Shown: piece by piece, positions 57,471 to 64,000 of the stretch
Numbering within the stretch: the stretch's first letter is position 1
How the letters are laid out: every line of letters starts with the position of its first letter
NCBI RefSeq assembly: GCF_011067745.1
Contig: NZ_JAAMPJ010000001.1
Coordinates: 854,829 to 918,828, forward strand
Reading direction: 5' to 3'
DNA: 64,000 bases
Source: Lentzea alba
Lineage (GTDB): Bacteria; Actinomycetota; Actinomycetes; Mycobacteriales; Pseudonocardiaceae
Made by a program: the position numbers and the translations under genes
Notes under the pieces: generated by a model
Databases searched by the model: none
What the model was told of the DNA's origin: nothing
The model's input: only the letters and a program-made list of their open reading frames with translations

Positions 57471-58415
57471 TCACCAGCTTTCGATGACGGGCTCCCCGTG
57501 TGCGGCCGTGGCCCACTGACGCGTGGCGCGGTCGAGCTTGGCGGGGTTGGCCAGGGTGTGGACGGCCGCGATGCCGTCGGTGGTCACCTCGAGGGTGACG
57601 ACGACGGCGACCCGGCCCGCGGCCACCACCACCAGCGCGGGAACGCCGTTGACGACCTCGGCGAACAACGACGGACTGCCGCCGATCATGTCCCGCTTGG
57701 CGTCGTCCGGCGTGAGCAGGGTGCGCAGGAACCTCGCCACCCTGAGCGCACCGGTGACCGGCCGCGGCAGGCTGATGAACACGCCACCGGCGTCGCCCGC
57801 GCTGACCACGTCGTCGGAGAGCATCTTCACGAGCGAGTCGGTGTTGCCGCTGAGCGCCGCGGCGAGGAACTCCTCGACGATCCGGCGCGCACCGGCCGCG
57901 TCGATCTCCACGCGGGTCCGGCCGGTGGCCAGGTGCTGCTTGGCACGCCGGTAGATCTGCTGGCAGTTCGCCTCGGTGAGGTCGAGCATCTCGGCGATCT
58001 CGCTGTGCGCGTAGCCGAACGCCTCGCGCAGCACGTACACGACCCGTTCGTTGGCCGTGAGCCGTTCCATCAGGGTGAGCATCGCGATGGAGACCGATTC
58101 GCGCTGCTCGACGGTCTCGGACGGGCCCAGCATCCGGTCACCGGCGAAGACCGGCTCGGGCAGCCACTGGCCCACGTAGGTCTCGCGCCTGGCCTTCGCC
58201 GAGGTGAGCCGGTTGAGGCAGAGGTTGGTGAGCACCTTCGTCAGCCACGCCTCTGGCGTCTCGATGTTCTCGTGGTCAGCCGCCTGCCAGCGCAGGTACG
58301 TGTCCTGCACCGCGTCCTCGGCGTCGCTGGCCGAACTCAGCAGGCGATACGCGATCGCCTCCATCCGCGGCCTGAACTTCTCGAACACCTCAAGCTCACG
58401 CGTCCCCACCAGCAT
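57471..58415 (-). CDS. SigJ-type ECF sigma factor with C-terminal SnoaL-like domain
   Basis: The 314-residue protein has region 2 (FEKFRPRMEAIAYRLLSSASDAEDAVQDTYLRWQ), region 4 (LTANERVVYVLREAFGYAHSEIAEMLDLTEANCQQIYRRAK) and a C-terminal SnoaL-like domain of about 120 residues that takes the place of an anti-sigma partner in the ECF41 group. It is on the same strand and immediately upstream of the NDH-like gene, the usual ECF41 arrangement, so it probably drives that gene. Start ATG 58415; GTG 58409 is possible. Confidence 0.9.
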   Translation of the reverse strand: MLVGTRELEVFEKFRPRMEAIAYRLLSSASDAEDAVQDTYLRWQAADHENIETPEAWLTKVLTNLCLNRLTSAKARRETYVGQWLPEPVFAGDRMLGPSETVEQRESVSIAMLTLMERLTANERVVYVLREAFGYAHSEIAEMLDLTEANCQQIYRRAKQHLATGRTRVEIDAAGARRIVEEFLAAALSGNTDSLVKMLSDDVVSAGDAGGVFISLPRPVTGALRVARFLRTLLTPDDAKRDMIGGSPSLFAEVVNGVPALVVVAAGRVAVVVTLEVTTDGIAAVHTLANPAKLDRATRQWATAAHGEPVIESW

Positions 58416-58428
58416 GGTTCGCAGTCAA

Positions 58429-58827
58429 TCACGGATGCATGCGCGCGCCCTTGAAGATTTTGTCGACGGCGTTCTTCTGGCCGTGCACGGCGATCCCGAC
58501 CAGGTCGAGGTCCTGGGTGTGCACTTTGCGGACGGCGGCGCGGTTGTCCTCGTCGTTGCCGGTCGCGAACAGGTCCGCGGTGAAGACGGTCATGGCCTGG
58601 TTGCGGTTGAGAGCGCGCTCGTGGGCCTTCATGACCAGGTCCTTGTCACCCTGGAGGACCACCACGGGCTGTCCGAACATCGGCAGGTAGGTCACGTCGT
58701 CGGCGTCGATGTAGGGCTCGCCTCGAAGCTCCTCGGGCAGCCCGCTGACGAGGAAGGCGGTGACGTTCAGCGCCTGCCAGCCGGCCAGGTCGTCCCGCAG
58801 CAACACAGCGATCTTGGTGTCGAACAT
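58429..58827 (-). CDS. DUF2000 family protein
   Basis: ATG 58827 gives 132 residues, MFDTKIAVLLRDDLAGWQALNVTAFLVSGLPEEL at the start, with DUF2000 features throughout. The family is uncharacterised, with a small alpha/beta fold. It is divergent from the AraC-family gene across 49 bp, a pairing often seen in actinobacteria. Confidence 0.86.
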   Translation of the reverse strand: MFDTKIAVLLRDDLAGWQALNVTAFLVSGLPEELRGEPYIDADDVTYLPMFGQPVVVLQGDKDLVMKAHERALNRNQAMTVFTADLFATGNDEDNRAAVRKVHTQDLDLVGIAVHGQKNAVDKIFKGARMHP

Positions 58828-58864
58828 GGACCCACGATCGCGGGTGTGCCGGTTTCGCGTCTTG

Positions 58865-58870
58865 TACGTT
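58865..58870 (+). promoter_or_regulatory. TANNNT -10 element of the AraC gene
   Basis: TACGTT ends 6 nt before ATG 58877. It fixes the start there, instead of any upstream in-frame ATG, and points to a leaderless mRNA. Confidence 0.5.
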
Positions 58871-58876
58871 CTTGAC

Positions 58877-59638
58877 ATGAGCATCGCGGCGTGGAAGCCC
58901 GCCGTGGAAGGCATCAGGGAGGTCTTCCACGCGCGGTTCACCACGCACGTCTACCCCGCGCACACGCACGACGCGTGGACGTTGATGCTGCTAGACACGG
59001 GTGCCGTGCGGTACGAACTGGACCGTCACGAGCACGGCGCTCTCGTGGACGGCGTCACGTTGTTGCCGCCGCACGTGCCACACGACGGCAGGTCCGCGTA
59101 CCCGACCGGCTTCCACAAGCGCGTGCTGTACCTGGACGACTCGGTGTTGCCGCAAGAGCTGATTGGCAAGGCCGTCGACACGCCCATGCTCGTCGATCCG
59201 CTGCTGCGGCAACGGGTGCACCAGCTGCACCTGGCGCTGGAGGACCCGTTCGAAGCGTCGAGCCGGCTGGCGTTGATCACAGACCGCCTCACGCACCACT
59301 TCGCGGGCACGTCACCGGTCGTGCACGCGGATCCGACGCTCGCCGACCGGTTGCGGCAGCTGCTCGACGCCTCCCTGCCCGCCGGGATCACGCTCGCCGA
59401 GGCCGCCGCCGAGCTGCAGACCAGCCCGACGCACCTGGTGCGGGCGTTCAGCCGGCGGTTCGGGTTGCCGCCGCACCGCTACCTGACCGGCCGCCGGGTC
59501 GATCTTGCTCGTGGGTACCTCGTGGACGGGCTGGCGGCGGCCGAGGTGGCGGTGCTGGCCGGGTTCCACGACCAGTCGCATCTCACGCGCCATTTTCGCC
59601 GTGTCCTGGGTACGAGTCCCGGCCGCTTCGTACGCTGA
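58877..59638 (+). CDS. AraC-family transcriptional regulator
   Basis: The 253-residue protein has an N-terminal cupin-like sensing domain (HVYPAHTHDAWTLMLLDTGAVRYELDRH) and a C-terminal double helix-turn-helix (GITLAEAAAELQTSPTHLVRAFSRRFGLPPHRYL, AAAEVAVLAGFHDQSHLTRHFRRVLGTSPGRFVR). The divergent DUF2000 gene is its probable target. The start follows from TACGTT just upstream. Confidence 0.92.
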   Translation: MSIAAWKPAVEGIREVFHARFTTHVYPAHTHDAWTLMLLDTGAVRYELDRHEHGALVDGVTLLPPHVPHDGRSAYPTGFHKRVLYLDDSVLPQELIGKAVDTPMLVDPLLRQRVHQLHLALEDPFEASSRLALITDRLTHHFAGTSPVVHADPTLADRLRQLLDASLPAGITLAEAAAELQTSPTHLVRAFSRRFGLPPHRYLTGRRVDLARGYLVDGLAAAEVAVLAGFHDQSHLTRHFRRVLGTSPGRFVR

Positions 59639-59642
59639 CACC

Positions 59643-62252
59643 GTGCACGTCGGCATTCTCGGCCCAGTTGAGGCGCACTCCCCGGACGGCAGGATCTCGG
59701 TGGGTGGCCCGCGGCCGCGCACCCTGTTGGCGTTGCTGGCCATCAGGGTGGGCGACATCGTCCCGCTCGACCGGTTGATCGACGAGCTCTACGGCTCCGA
59801 GCCGCCGTCCGACGCCGCGAACGCCCTGCAGGGCCAGGTCTCGCGACTGCGCCGGGCGCTCGGCGACGCCGCGCTGATCGAGTTCTACCCGGCCGGCTAT
59901 CGGCTGGCCCTGCCGGCGGAGCGGGTCGACGCGCACCGGTTCGCCGCGCTCGCGGCGGACGGTCAGCGGGCGTTGGAACAAGGTGATCCACAGGCAGCGG
60001 AATCCCTGTTGTCCGAAGCACTTCAGTTGTGGCGCGGTCCGGCGCTCGCCGACGTCCACGCCGCGGACCACGCGACCCGGCTCGAACAGCAGCGGGCGAC
60101 CGCGACGAGTTCCCTGATGGCCGCGCGGATCCGGCTCGGCAAGGCCGACGTGCAGGAGATCGCGGACCTGGTCCGGCAGCACCCGTTGGACGAACGCCTG
60201 CGCGGCTACCTGATGCAGGCGCTCAACCAGCAGGGTCGCCAGGCCGAGGCGTTGCAGGCGTTCGAGGACGCCAAGGCGATGCTGGCCGACGAGCTCGGCA
60301 CCGATCCCTCGGAGGAACTGCGTGCCGTCCACCTGCAGATCCTGCGCGGGCAGACCCACCGCGAACTTCCCTCGCAGCTGACCAGTTTCGTTGGCAGGCA
60401 AGAAGAACTGCGGCGGATCGCCGCGCTGACCTCGCGGCTCGTCACGCTGACCGGTCCCGGCGGCGCGGGAAAGACCAGGCTGGCTCTGCAAAGCGCCGGT
60501 CCGGACGCGATCTTCGTGGACCTGGCCCCGGTCAAGGACGTCGCGGCGGCGACGCTGCACGCGTTGGGGCTCAAGGAAACCGTGCTGGCGCCGGAAGATC
60601 GGCTCGCGCTCGCCCTGCGCGAGCGCGACACGTTGCTGATCCTGGACAACTGCGAGCACGTGATCGTTCAGGCCGCTCACCTGGCGCAGCGGTTGCTCAC
60701 CACGTGCCCGTCGTTGCGGATCCTGGCCACGAGCCGGGAAGCGCTGGGCATCACCGGCGAGACGCTGTGTCCGGTTCCGCCGTTGAACCCGGAGCAGAGC
60801 GTGGCGTTGTTCGTCGACCGCGCCCGCCTGGTGAACCCCGGTTTCGTGCAGGACCGGCACACCGTCGACATCTGCCGCGAACTCGACGGCCTCCCGCTCG
60901 CGATCGAGCTCGCCGCGGCCCGCACCCGGACGTTGACCACACAGGACATCTCGGACCGGTTGAACGATCGTTTCCGGCTGCTCACCAAGGGAAACCGCGC
61001 CGCCGCACCGCGCCACCAGACCCTGCGGGCCGTCGTGGAGTGGAGCTGGGACCTGCTCGACTCCGACGAACGCGACCTGGCGGCGGCATTGGCCACGTTC
61101 AGCGGCGGGGCGACGCTGGACGCCGTCGAACAGGTCTGCGGGCACGACGTCGAAGTGCTGGAAGCGTTGGTGGACAAGTCTTTGGTGGAGGCCGGCGATG
61201 GCCGCTACCGCATGCTGGAGACCATTCGCGAGTTCTGCTCGCAGCACAAACGGGTCGACGCCGAGCACACCGCGTACTTCCACGCACTGGCTCGTCGCGC
61301 GGATCCCGAGCTGCGCCGGCGAGACCAGGTGGAGTGGTTCACCAGACTGACCGCCGAACACGCGAACCTGTTGCAGGCCGTCGAGTGGGCCACCGAACAC
61401 GACCCGGACCTGGCGCTGCAGTTCGTCAGCGATCTCTCGTGGTACTGGTACGTGAAGGGCAGCCGCACGGAAGTCCAAGGCGTGGCCCAGAAACTCCTCA
61501 CGCTCGTCGAGGAGGAGACGACCGAGCGGTACGCGATCCTGCTCGCACTGGCCGCTCCGGAACGCGTGCCGGCCGTGCTCACGCAGCTGCGCGGCCCGAT
61601 CGAACAACCCTTCGTGCTGATCGCGTGGGCGATGCTCACCGGCCCGCCCGACCCCGCCGCGCCGCGCACCGACCTGCAGGACGAGGTCGAGCGCAGCGAC
61701 GACCCGTGGGTCCAGGGCCTGATCGGCTTCAGCAACTCCTACCTCACCTGGGCCCGGCACGGTGACCGCGCGCAGGCGATCGAGCAGTCCCGCGCGGCGC
61801 TGCGGCAGTTCCAGGACCTGGGCGAACGCTGGGGCGCGGCCCAGGTCCTGGACGTGCTGGCCAACCTCACCGAGGATCCGCGCGAGGCCCTCGCGCTCAC
61901 CGACGAGGCACTCCGGGCGGTCGGTGAACTGGGCGCCAAGGAGGAACTCGCGGAACTGCGCGGGCGGCGCGCGGACCGGTTGCTCGACATCGACCAGGAC
62001 GCGGCCGAACGCGACTACCTCCAGGCGTTGGAGATGGCCACGCAGGCCGGTCTGGCCGCCACCCGAGCGCTGGCGAACGCCGGTCTGGCCAAGATCGCCC
62101 AGCGCCGCGGAGAACCGGCGCGCGCCGAAGCGTTGTTGCGAGAAGCCCAGCAAGAACTGGGGTTCGGCTGGATGCACGCGGCGGCCAAGCAGCACGTGGA
62201 AGAGGTCCTCAACGAACTGGGGCCCGCCTCAAAGCCGCCCCCGTTCGAGTGA
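59643..62252 (+). CDS. SARP/AfsR-type regulator (winged helix, BTAD, NB-ARC, TPR)
   Basis: GTG 59643 gives 869 residues. Order: OmpR-like winged helix (VHVGILGPVEAHSPDGRISV, PLDRLIDELYGSEPPSDAANALQGQVSRLRRAL), BTAD (to about 250), NB-ARC ATPase (Walker A GPGGAGKTRLAL, near 280; LLILDNCEHV), and a TPR-like tail. These proteins control secondary metabolism. TACGCT at 59631-59636 lies 6 nt upstream and no ribosome-binding site is seen (leaderless). A FAD monooxygenase follows convergently. No antibiotic gene cluster is in the window, so the target is unknown. Confidence 0.93.
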   Translation: MHVGILGPVEAHSPDGRISVGGPRPRTLLALLAIRVGDIVPLDRLIDELYGSEPPSDAANALQGQVSRLRRALGDAALIEFYPAGYRLALPAERVDAHRFAALAADGQRALEQGDPQAAESLLSEALQLWRGPALADVHAADHATRLEQQRATATSSLMAARIRLGKADVQEIADLVRQHPLDERLRGYLMQALNQQGRQAEALQAFEDAKAMLADELGTDPSEELRAVHLQILRGQTHRELPSQLTSFVGRQEELRRIAALTSRLVTLTGPGGAGKTRLALQSAGPDAIFVDLAPVKDVAAATLHALGLKETVLAPEDRLALALRERDTLLILDNCEHVIVQAAHLAQRLLTTCPSLRILATSREALGITGETLCPVPPLNPEQSVALFVDRARLVNPGFVQDRHTVDICRELDGLPLAIELAAARTRTLTTQDISDRLNDRFRLLTKGNRAAAPRHQTLRAVVEWSWDLLDSDERDLAAALATFSGGATLDAVEQVCGHDVEVLEALVDKSLVEAGDGRYRMLETIREFCSQHKRVDAEHTAYFHALARRADPELRRRDQVEWFTRLTAEHANLLQAVEWATEHDPDLALQFVSDLSWYWYVKGSRTEVQGVAQKLLTLVEEETTERYAILLALAAPERVPAVLTQLRGPIEQPFVLIAWAMLTGPPDPAAPRTDLQDEVERSDDPWVQGLIGFSNSYLTWARHGDRAQAIEQSRAALRQFQDLGERWGAAQVLDVLANLTEDPREALALTDEALRAVGELGAKEELAELRGRRADRLLDIDQDAAERDYLQALEMATQAGLAATRALANAGLAKIAQRRGEPARAEALLREAQQELGFGWMHAAAKQHVEEVLNELGPASKPPPFE

Positions 62253-62334
62253 AGCAACACCACGTCGATCACCCACCGCAACCCCGCCCGCCCTGCCGAC
62301 GGTGACGCGGGGCCCTTTCGTCCGTTCCTGTAGT

Positions 62335-62351
62335 ACGCGGGGTCCCCGCGT
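62335..62351. terminator. Short perfect hairpin after the SARP gene
   Basis: ACGCGGGG (62335-62342) pairs perfectly with CCCCGCGT (62344-62351) around one base. A second possible stem, CCCCGC (62282-62287) / GCGGGG (62307-62312) followed by CCCTTTCG, is closer to the gene end. Either may stop transcription from the convergent SARP and monooxygenase genes. Confidence 0.45.
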
Positions 62352-62411
62352 GCCGAAAAATGGGGCTGGTGGGGTTGGTGTGAGTGAATGAGCGCCGCTA
62401 AGACATAGGGC

Positions 62412-63425
62412 CTAGGCGTAGTTGGGGAGCTTGATCGCGGTCGCCGCGCGGAGATCCATCCGGGCGATCTTCGGCATCTTCGGCAGCAGGCCGAACATCC
62501 GGTCCCTGAGCCACATCCCGAGTTTGGTCGCGGGGGCGAGGAACAGTCCGGCGTTGCCCTGGCTGCCGCGCGCGTACGGTCCGATCAGGGCTTCGTACCG
62601 CGCGAAAGCGTCTCCGCCCGCGGCCATCTCCCCGGCCAGCACGTACGCCGAGACGACCGAGAGCCCGGTTCCCATGCCACCCAGCGTGGATCCGTACCCG
62701 GCGTCGCCGATCAGCGTGACCCGGCCCGAGCTGACCGTCGGCATCCGAACCCGGCTGACCGAGTCGAAGTACACGCCGGGGGCGATCACCTCGTACGGCA
62801 TGAGGTCGGGCGGGATCGAGGACTTGTACATCAGCCACCCCGGCGCGGTCACCAGTCCGGGAGAACACGTCATGTCGTAGTCGTCGCCCTCCGCGTCCCA
62901 GATCGCGAAGTAGTAGCCCTGGAACTTCGGGCGGTACTCCGGGAAGACCAGGCGCCGCACGCCGGACCGCATCCCGTCGGCCCCGATGACGAAGTCGAAC
63001 CTCCGGGACGGCCCGCGCGCGAACGTCACGTCCACCCCCGCACCGTCGTCGTGCAGCGACGTGATCCAGTCGCCGAACACGTACTCGGCGTCGTCCGCGC
63101 TCAGCTCGTACAACAGGCGCGACAGATCGCCGCGGAGGATCTCCACCTCCCCGGCGATGAACGAGGCGGGCAGCCGTGACCGTTCGCGGCCGCCGACGCC
63201 CCGGAACACCATGTCGCGCGGCGAGGTCCGCGCGGCCAGCACAGCGTCGAGCACGCCCATCCGCCGCAGCACGGAGAAGTGCACCTCGCCGCGGAAGTCC
63301 ACGGCCTGACCGCCGCTGCGCAGCGACGACGCGCGTTCCACGACCGTGACCGAGAAGCCGAAGCGTGACAACCAGTGAGCGAGCGCGGGTCCGGCGATGC
63401 CCGCTCCCGAGATCAGTACGTCCAT
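62412..63425 (-). CDS. FAD-dependent aromatic-type monooxygenase, shortened
   Basis: The 337-residue protein has the p-hydroxybenzoate-hydroxylase fold: VLISGAGIAGPALAHWLSRFGFSVTVVERA (FAD), RGDLSRLLYEL, FVIGADGMRSGVRRLVFP (DG motif) and RVTLIGDAGYGSTLGGMGTGL (GD). Family members are usually about 390-400 residues. Between WLMYKSS and VYFDSVSRVRM only some 15 residues are left where 60-70 are normal, so a helical substrate-lid segment is missing. It may be active on a small substrate or degraded. Start ATG 63425. Confidence 0.84.
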   Translation of the reverse strand: MDVLISGAGIAGPALAHWLSRFGFSVTVVERASSLRSGGQAVDFRGEVHFSVLRRMGVLDAVLAARTSPRDMVFRGVGGRERSRLPASFIAGEVEILRGDLSRLLYELSADDAEYVFGDWITSLHDDGAGVDVTFARGPSRRFDFVIGADGMRSGVRRLVFPEYRPKFQGYYFAIWDAEGDDYDMTCSPGLVTAPGWLMYKSSIPPDLMPYEVIAPGVYFDSVSRVRMPTVSSGRVTLIGDAGYGSTLGGMGTGLSVVSAYVLAGEMAAGGDAFARYEALIGPYARGSQGNAGLFLAPATKLGMWLRDRMFGLLPKMPKIARMDLRAATAIKLPNYA

Positions 63426-63461
63426 GACCGGGAAGGGAACGCCGGACCGCTGACCAAACGC

Positions 63462-64000
63462 TTACTGGTCGCTGATGACCTTCAGCATCTGCGAGATCTG
63501 GCCCTGCCGGATGGTGGTCACGCGCTCGGCGTAGGCGATGGCCTCCGGGTTCGAGCCGTCCTTCTTCTCCGCGAGGGCCATCTCGACCGCGGCACCCTGG
63601 TGCCCGGCCATCAGGTTGAGGAAGGCGAGATCGAACTCGGCCCCGCTCTTGTCCTTGGTGTCACTGATGACCTTGTCGTCGAGCAACGGCTGGCCGCCGT
63701 GCGCGGCGTGCAGGTCCTTGCCGCCGTCCTCGGGCTTGCCCCAGAGCTTCAGCCACGACTTCAGCATCGAGAGTTCCTCGCGCTGGGTCGCGTCGATGGC
63801 GCCCGCGAGGTCCTTCGCCTCCTTCTTGGTGGCCTTCGCCAACGCCACCTGCGAGAGGCTGACGCCGAGTTGCAGGTGGTCCACCATCATCTGCGCGAAC
63901 ACGACGTCCGCGTCGTTGAACCTCGCGCTGGCGGCCGGAACGGGTGGTGCGGCGGAGGACGCGCCGTGACCGTGGGCTCCCTGGCCCTCCGGCACGATCG
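63462..64000 (-). CDS. DUF305 family protein (5' end beyond window)
   Basis: The frame runs off the right edge; about 178 residues are visible. DUF305 features are clear: DADVVFAQMMVDHLQLGVSLSQVAL and FLNLMAGHQGAAVEMAL, a ferritin-like four-helix pattern with MMVDHL and MAGHQ motifs. An Ala/Pro/Gly/His-rich stretch (GQGAHGHGASSAAPPVPAAS) precedes it, so it is probably a secreted or lipid-anchored protein with a signal peptide outside the window. DUF305 proteins often bind metal. Confidence 0.85.
   Translation of the reverse strand, partial: IVPEGQGAHGHGASSAAPPVPAASARFNDADVVFAQMMVDHLQLGVSLSQVALAKATKKEAKDLAGAIDATQREELSMLKSWLKLWGKPEDGGKDLHAAHGGQPLLDDKVISDTKDKSGAEFDLAFLNLMAGHQGAAVEMALAEKKDGSNPEAIAYAERVTTIRQGQISQMLKVISDQ

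Noticed and set aside
1-64000. CRISPR arrays, tRNA/rRNA genes, transposases, prophage genes
   Set aside because: Looked for short regularly spaced repeats, cloverleaf-like stretches with CCA-type ends, and transposase or integrase motifs; none seen. The only tandem repeats are the in-frame B-repeats.
59643-64000. Secondary-metabolite gene cluster controlled by the SARP-type regulator
   Set aside because: No synthase, NRPS, PKS or terpene gene is in the window; a lone shortened monooxygenase is not enough.

Overview
This window is about 64 kb of very GC-rich DNA from an actinobacterium, most likely a member of the Pseudonocardiales (Lentzea, Saccharothrix, Actinosynnema or a relative). That assignment is inference. 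It rests on codon use, many GTG starts, SigE- and SigJ-type sigma factors, an EspR-like regulator, an LAxTG sortase substrate, an F420-dependent enzyme, DUF574-type methyltransferases and SARP/LAL-type giant regulators. No rRNA, tRNA, CRISPR array, transposase or phage gene was seen, so this is a chromosomal arm rich in regulators and secreted proteins.

Layout. 1-7.8 kb: a two-component system co-oriented with a secreted M6 metalloprotease, and divergent from two membrane glycosyltransferase genes. 7.8-12.2 kb: secreted wall proteins, a DUF2252 protein, a DsbA-like protein and a GGDEF protein fused to an HxlR-like winged helix. 12.3-16.3 kb: a tight four-gene operon (tandem EspR-like regulator, ImmA/IrrE-like protease, DUF6545 membrane protein, FAD monooxygenase) that looks like one uncharacterised sensing/response module. 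16.3-21.4 kb: a VOC protein with its WYL regulator, a DUF4262 protein, and a 996-residue TPR + degenerate CHAT + TIR protein that may be a standalone defence/cell-suicide protein. 21.5-27.7 kb: a giant LAxTG-anchored SdrD-B-repeat surface protein. 28-37.7 kb: two SigE-type sigma factor operons, a methyltransferase, a secreted PI-PLC/ricin protein, a LAL regulator and a secreted C39-like protease. 37.7-45.7 kb: a TetR regulator, two GT1 glycosyltransferases, a STAS/REC/PAS-kinase/ATPase/NarL signalling block, and a LysR regulator with a flavoprotein.

45.7-47.2 kb holds the strongest regulatory signal. A divergent EF-Tu paralogue carries a substitution at a known kirromycin-resistance position. 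It is preceded by an apparently leaderless 30-codon leader ORF and by mutually exclusive hairpins, the layout of a ribosome-mediated attenuator. 47.2-52.5 kb: a tightly overlapping operon (nucleotidyltransferase, BON, metallophosphoesterase, TPP enzyme, F420 oxidoreductase, DUF6766). 52.6-64 kb: small membrane and zinc-ribbon proteins, an SRPBCC/hydrolase pair, an MFS transporter, an NDH-like flavoprotein with a SigJ-type sigma factor, DUF2000 divergent from AraC, a SARP/AfsR-type regulator, a shortened FAD monooxygenase and a DUF305 protein cut by the window end.

A recurring pattern ties many of these genes together. At least fourteen starts, mostly of regulators, glycosyltransferases and methyltransferases, lie 6-9 nt downstream of a TANNNT element with no Shine-Dalgarno sequence. 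This suggests leaderless transcription, and it was used to choose several starts.
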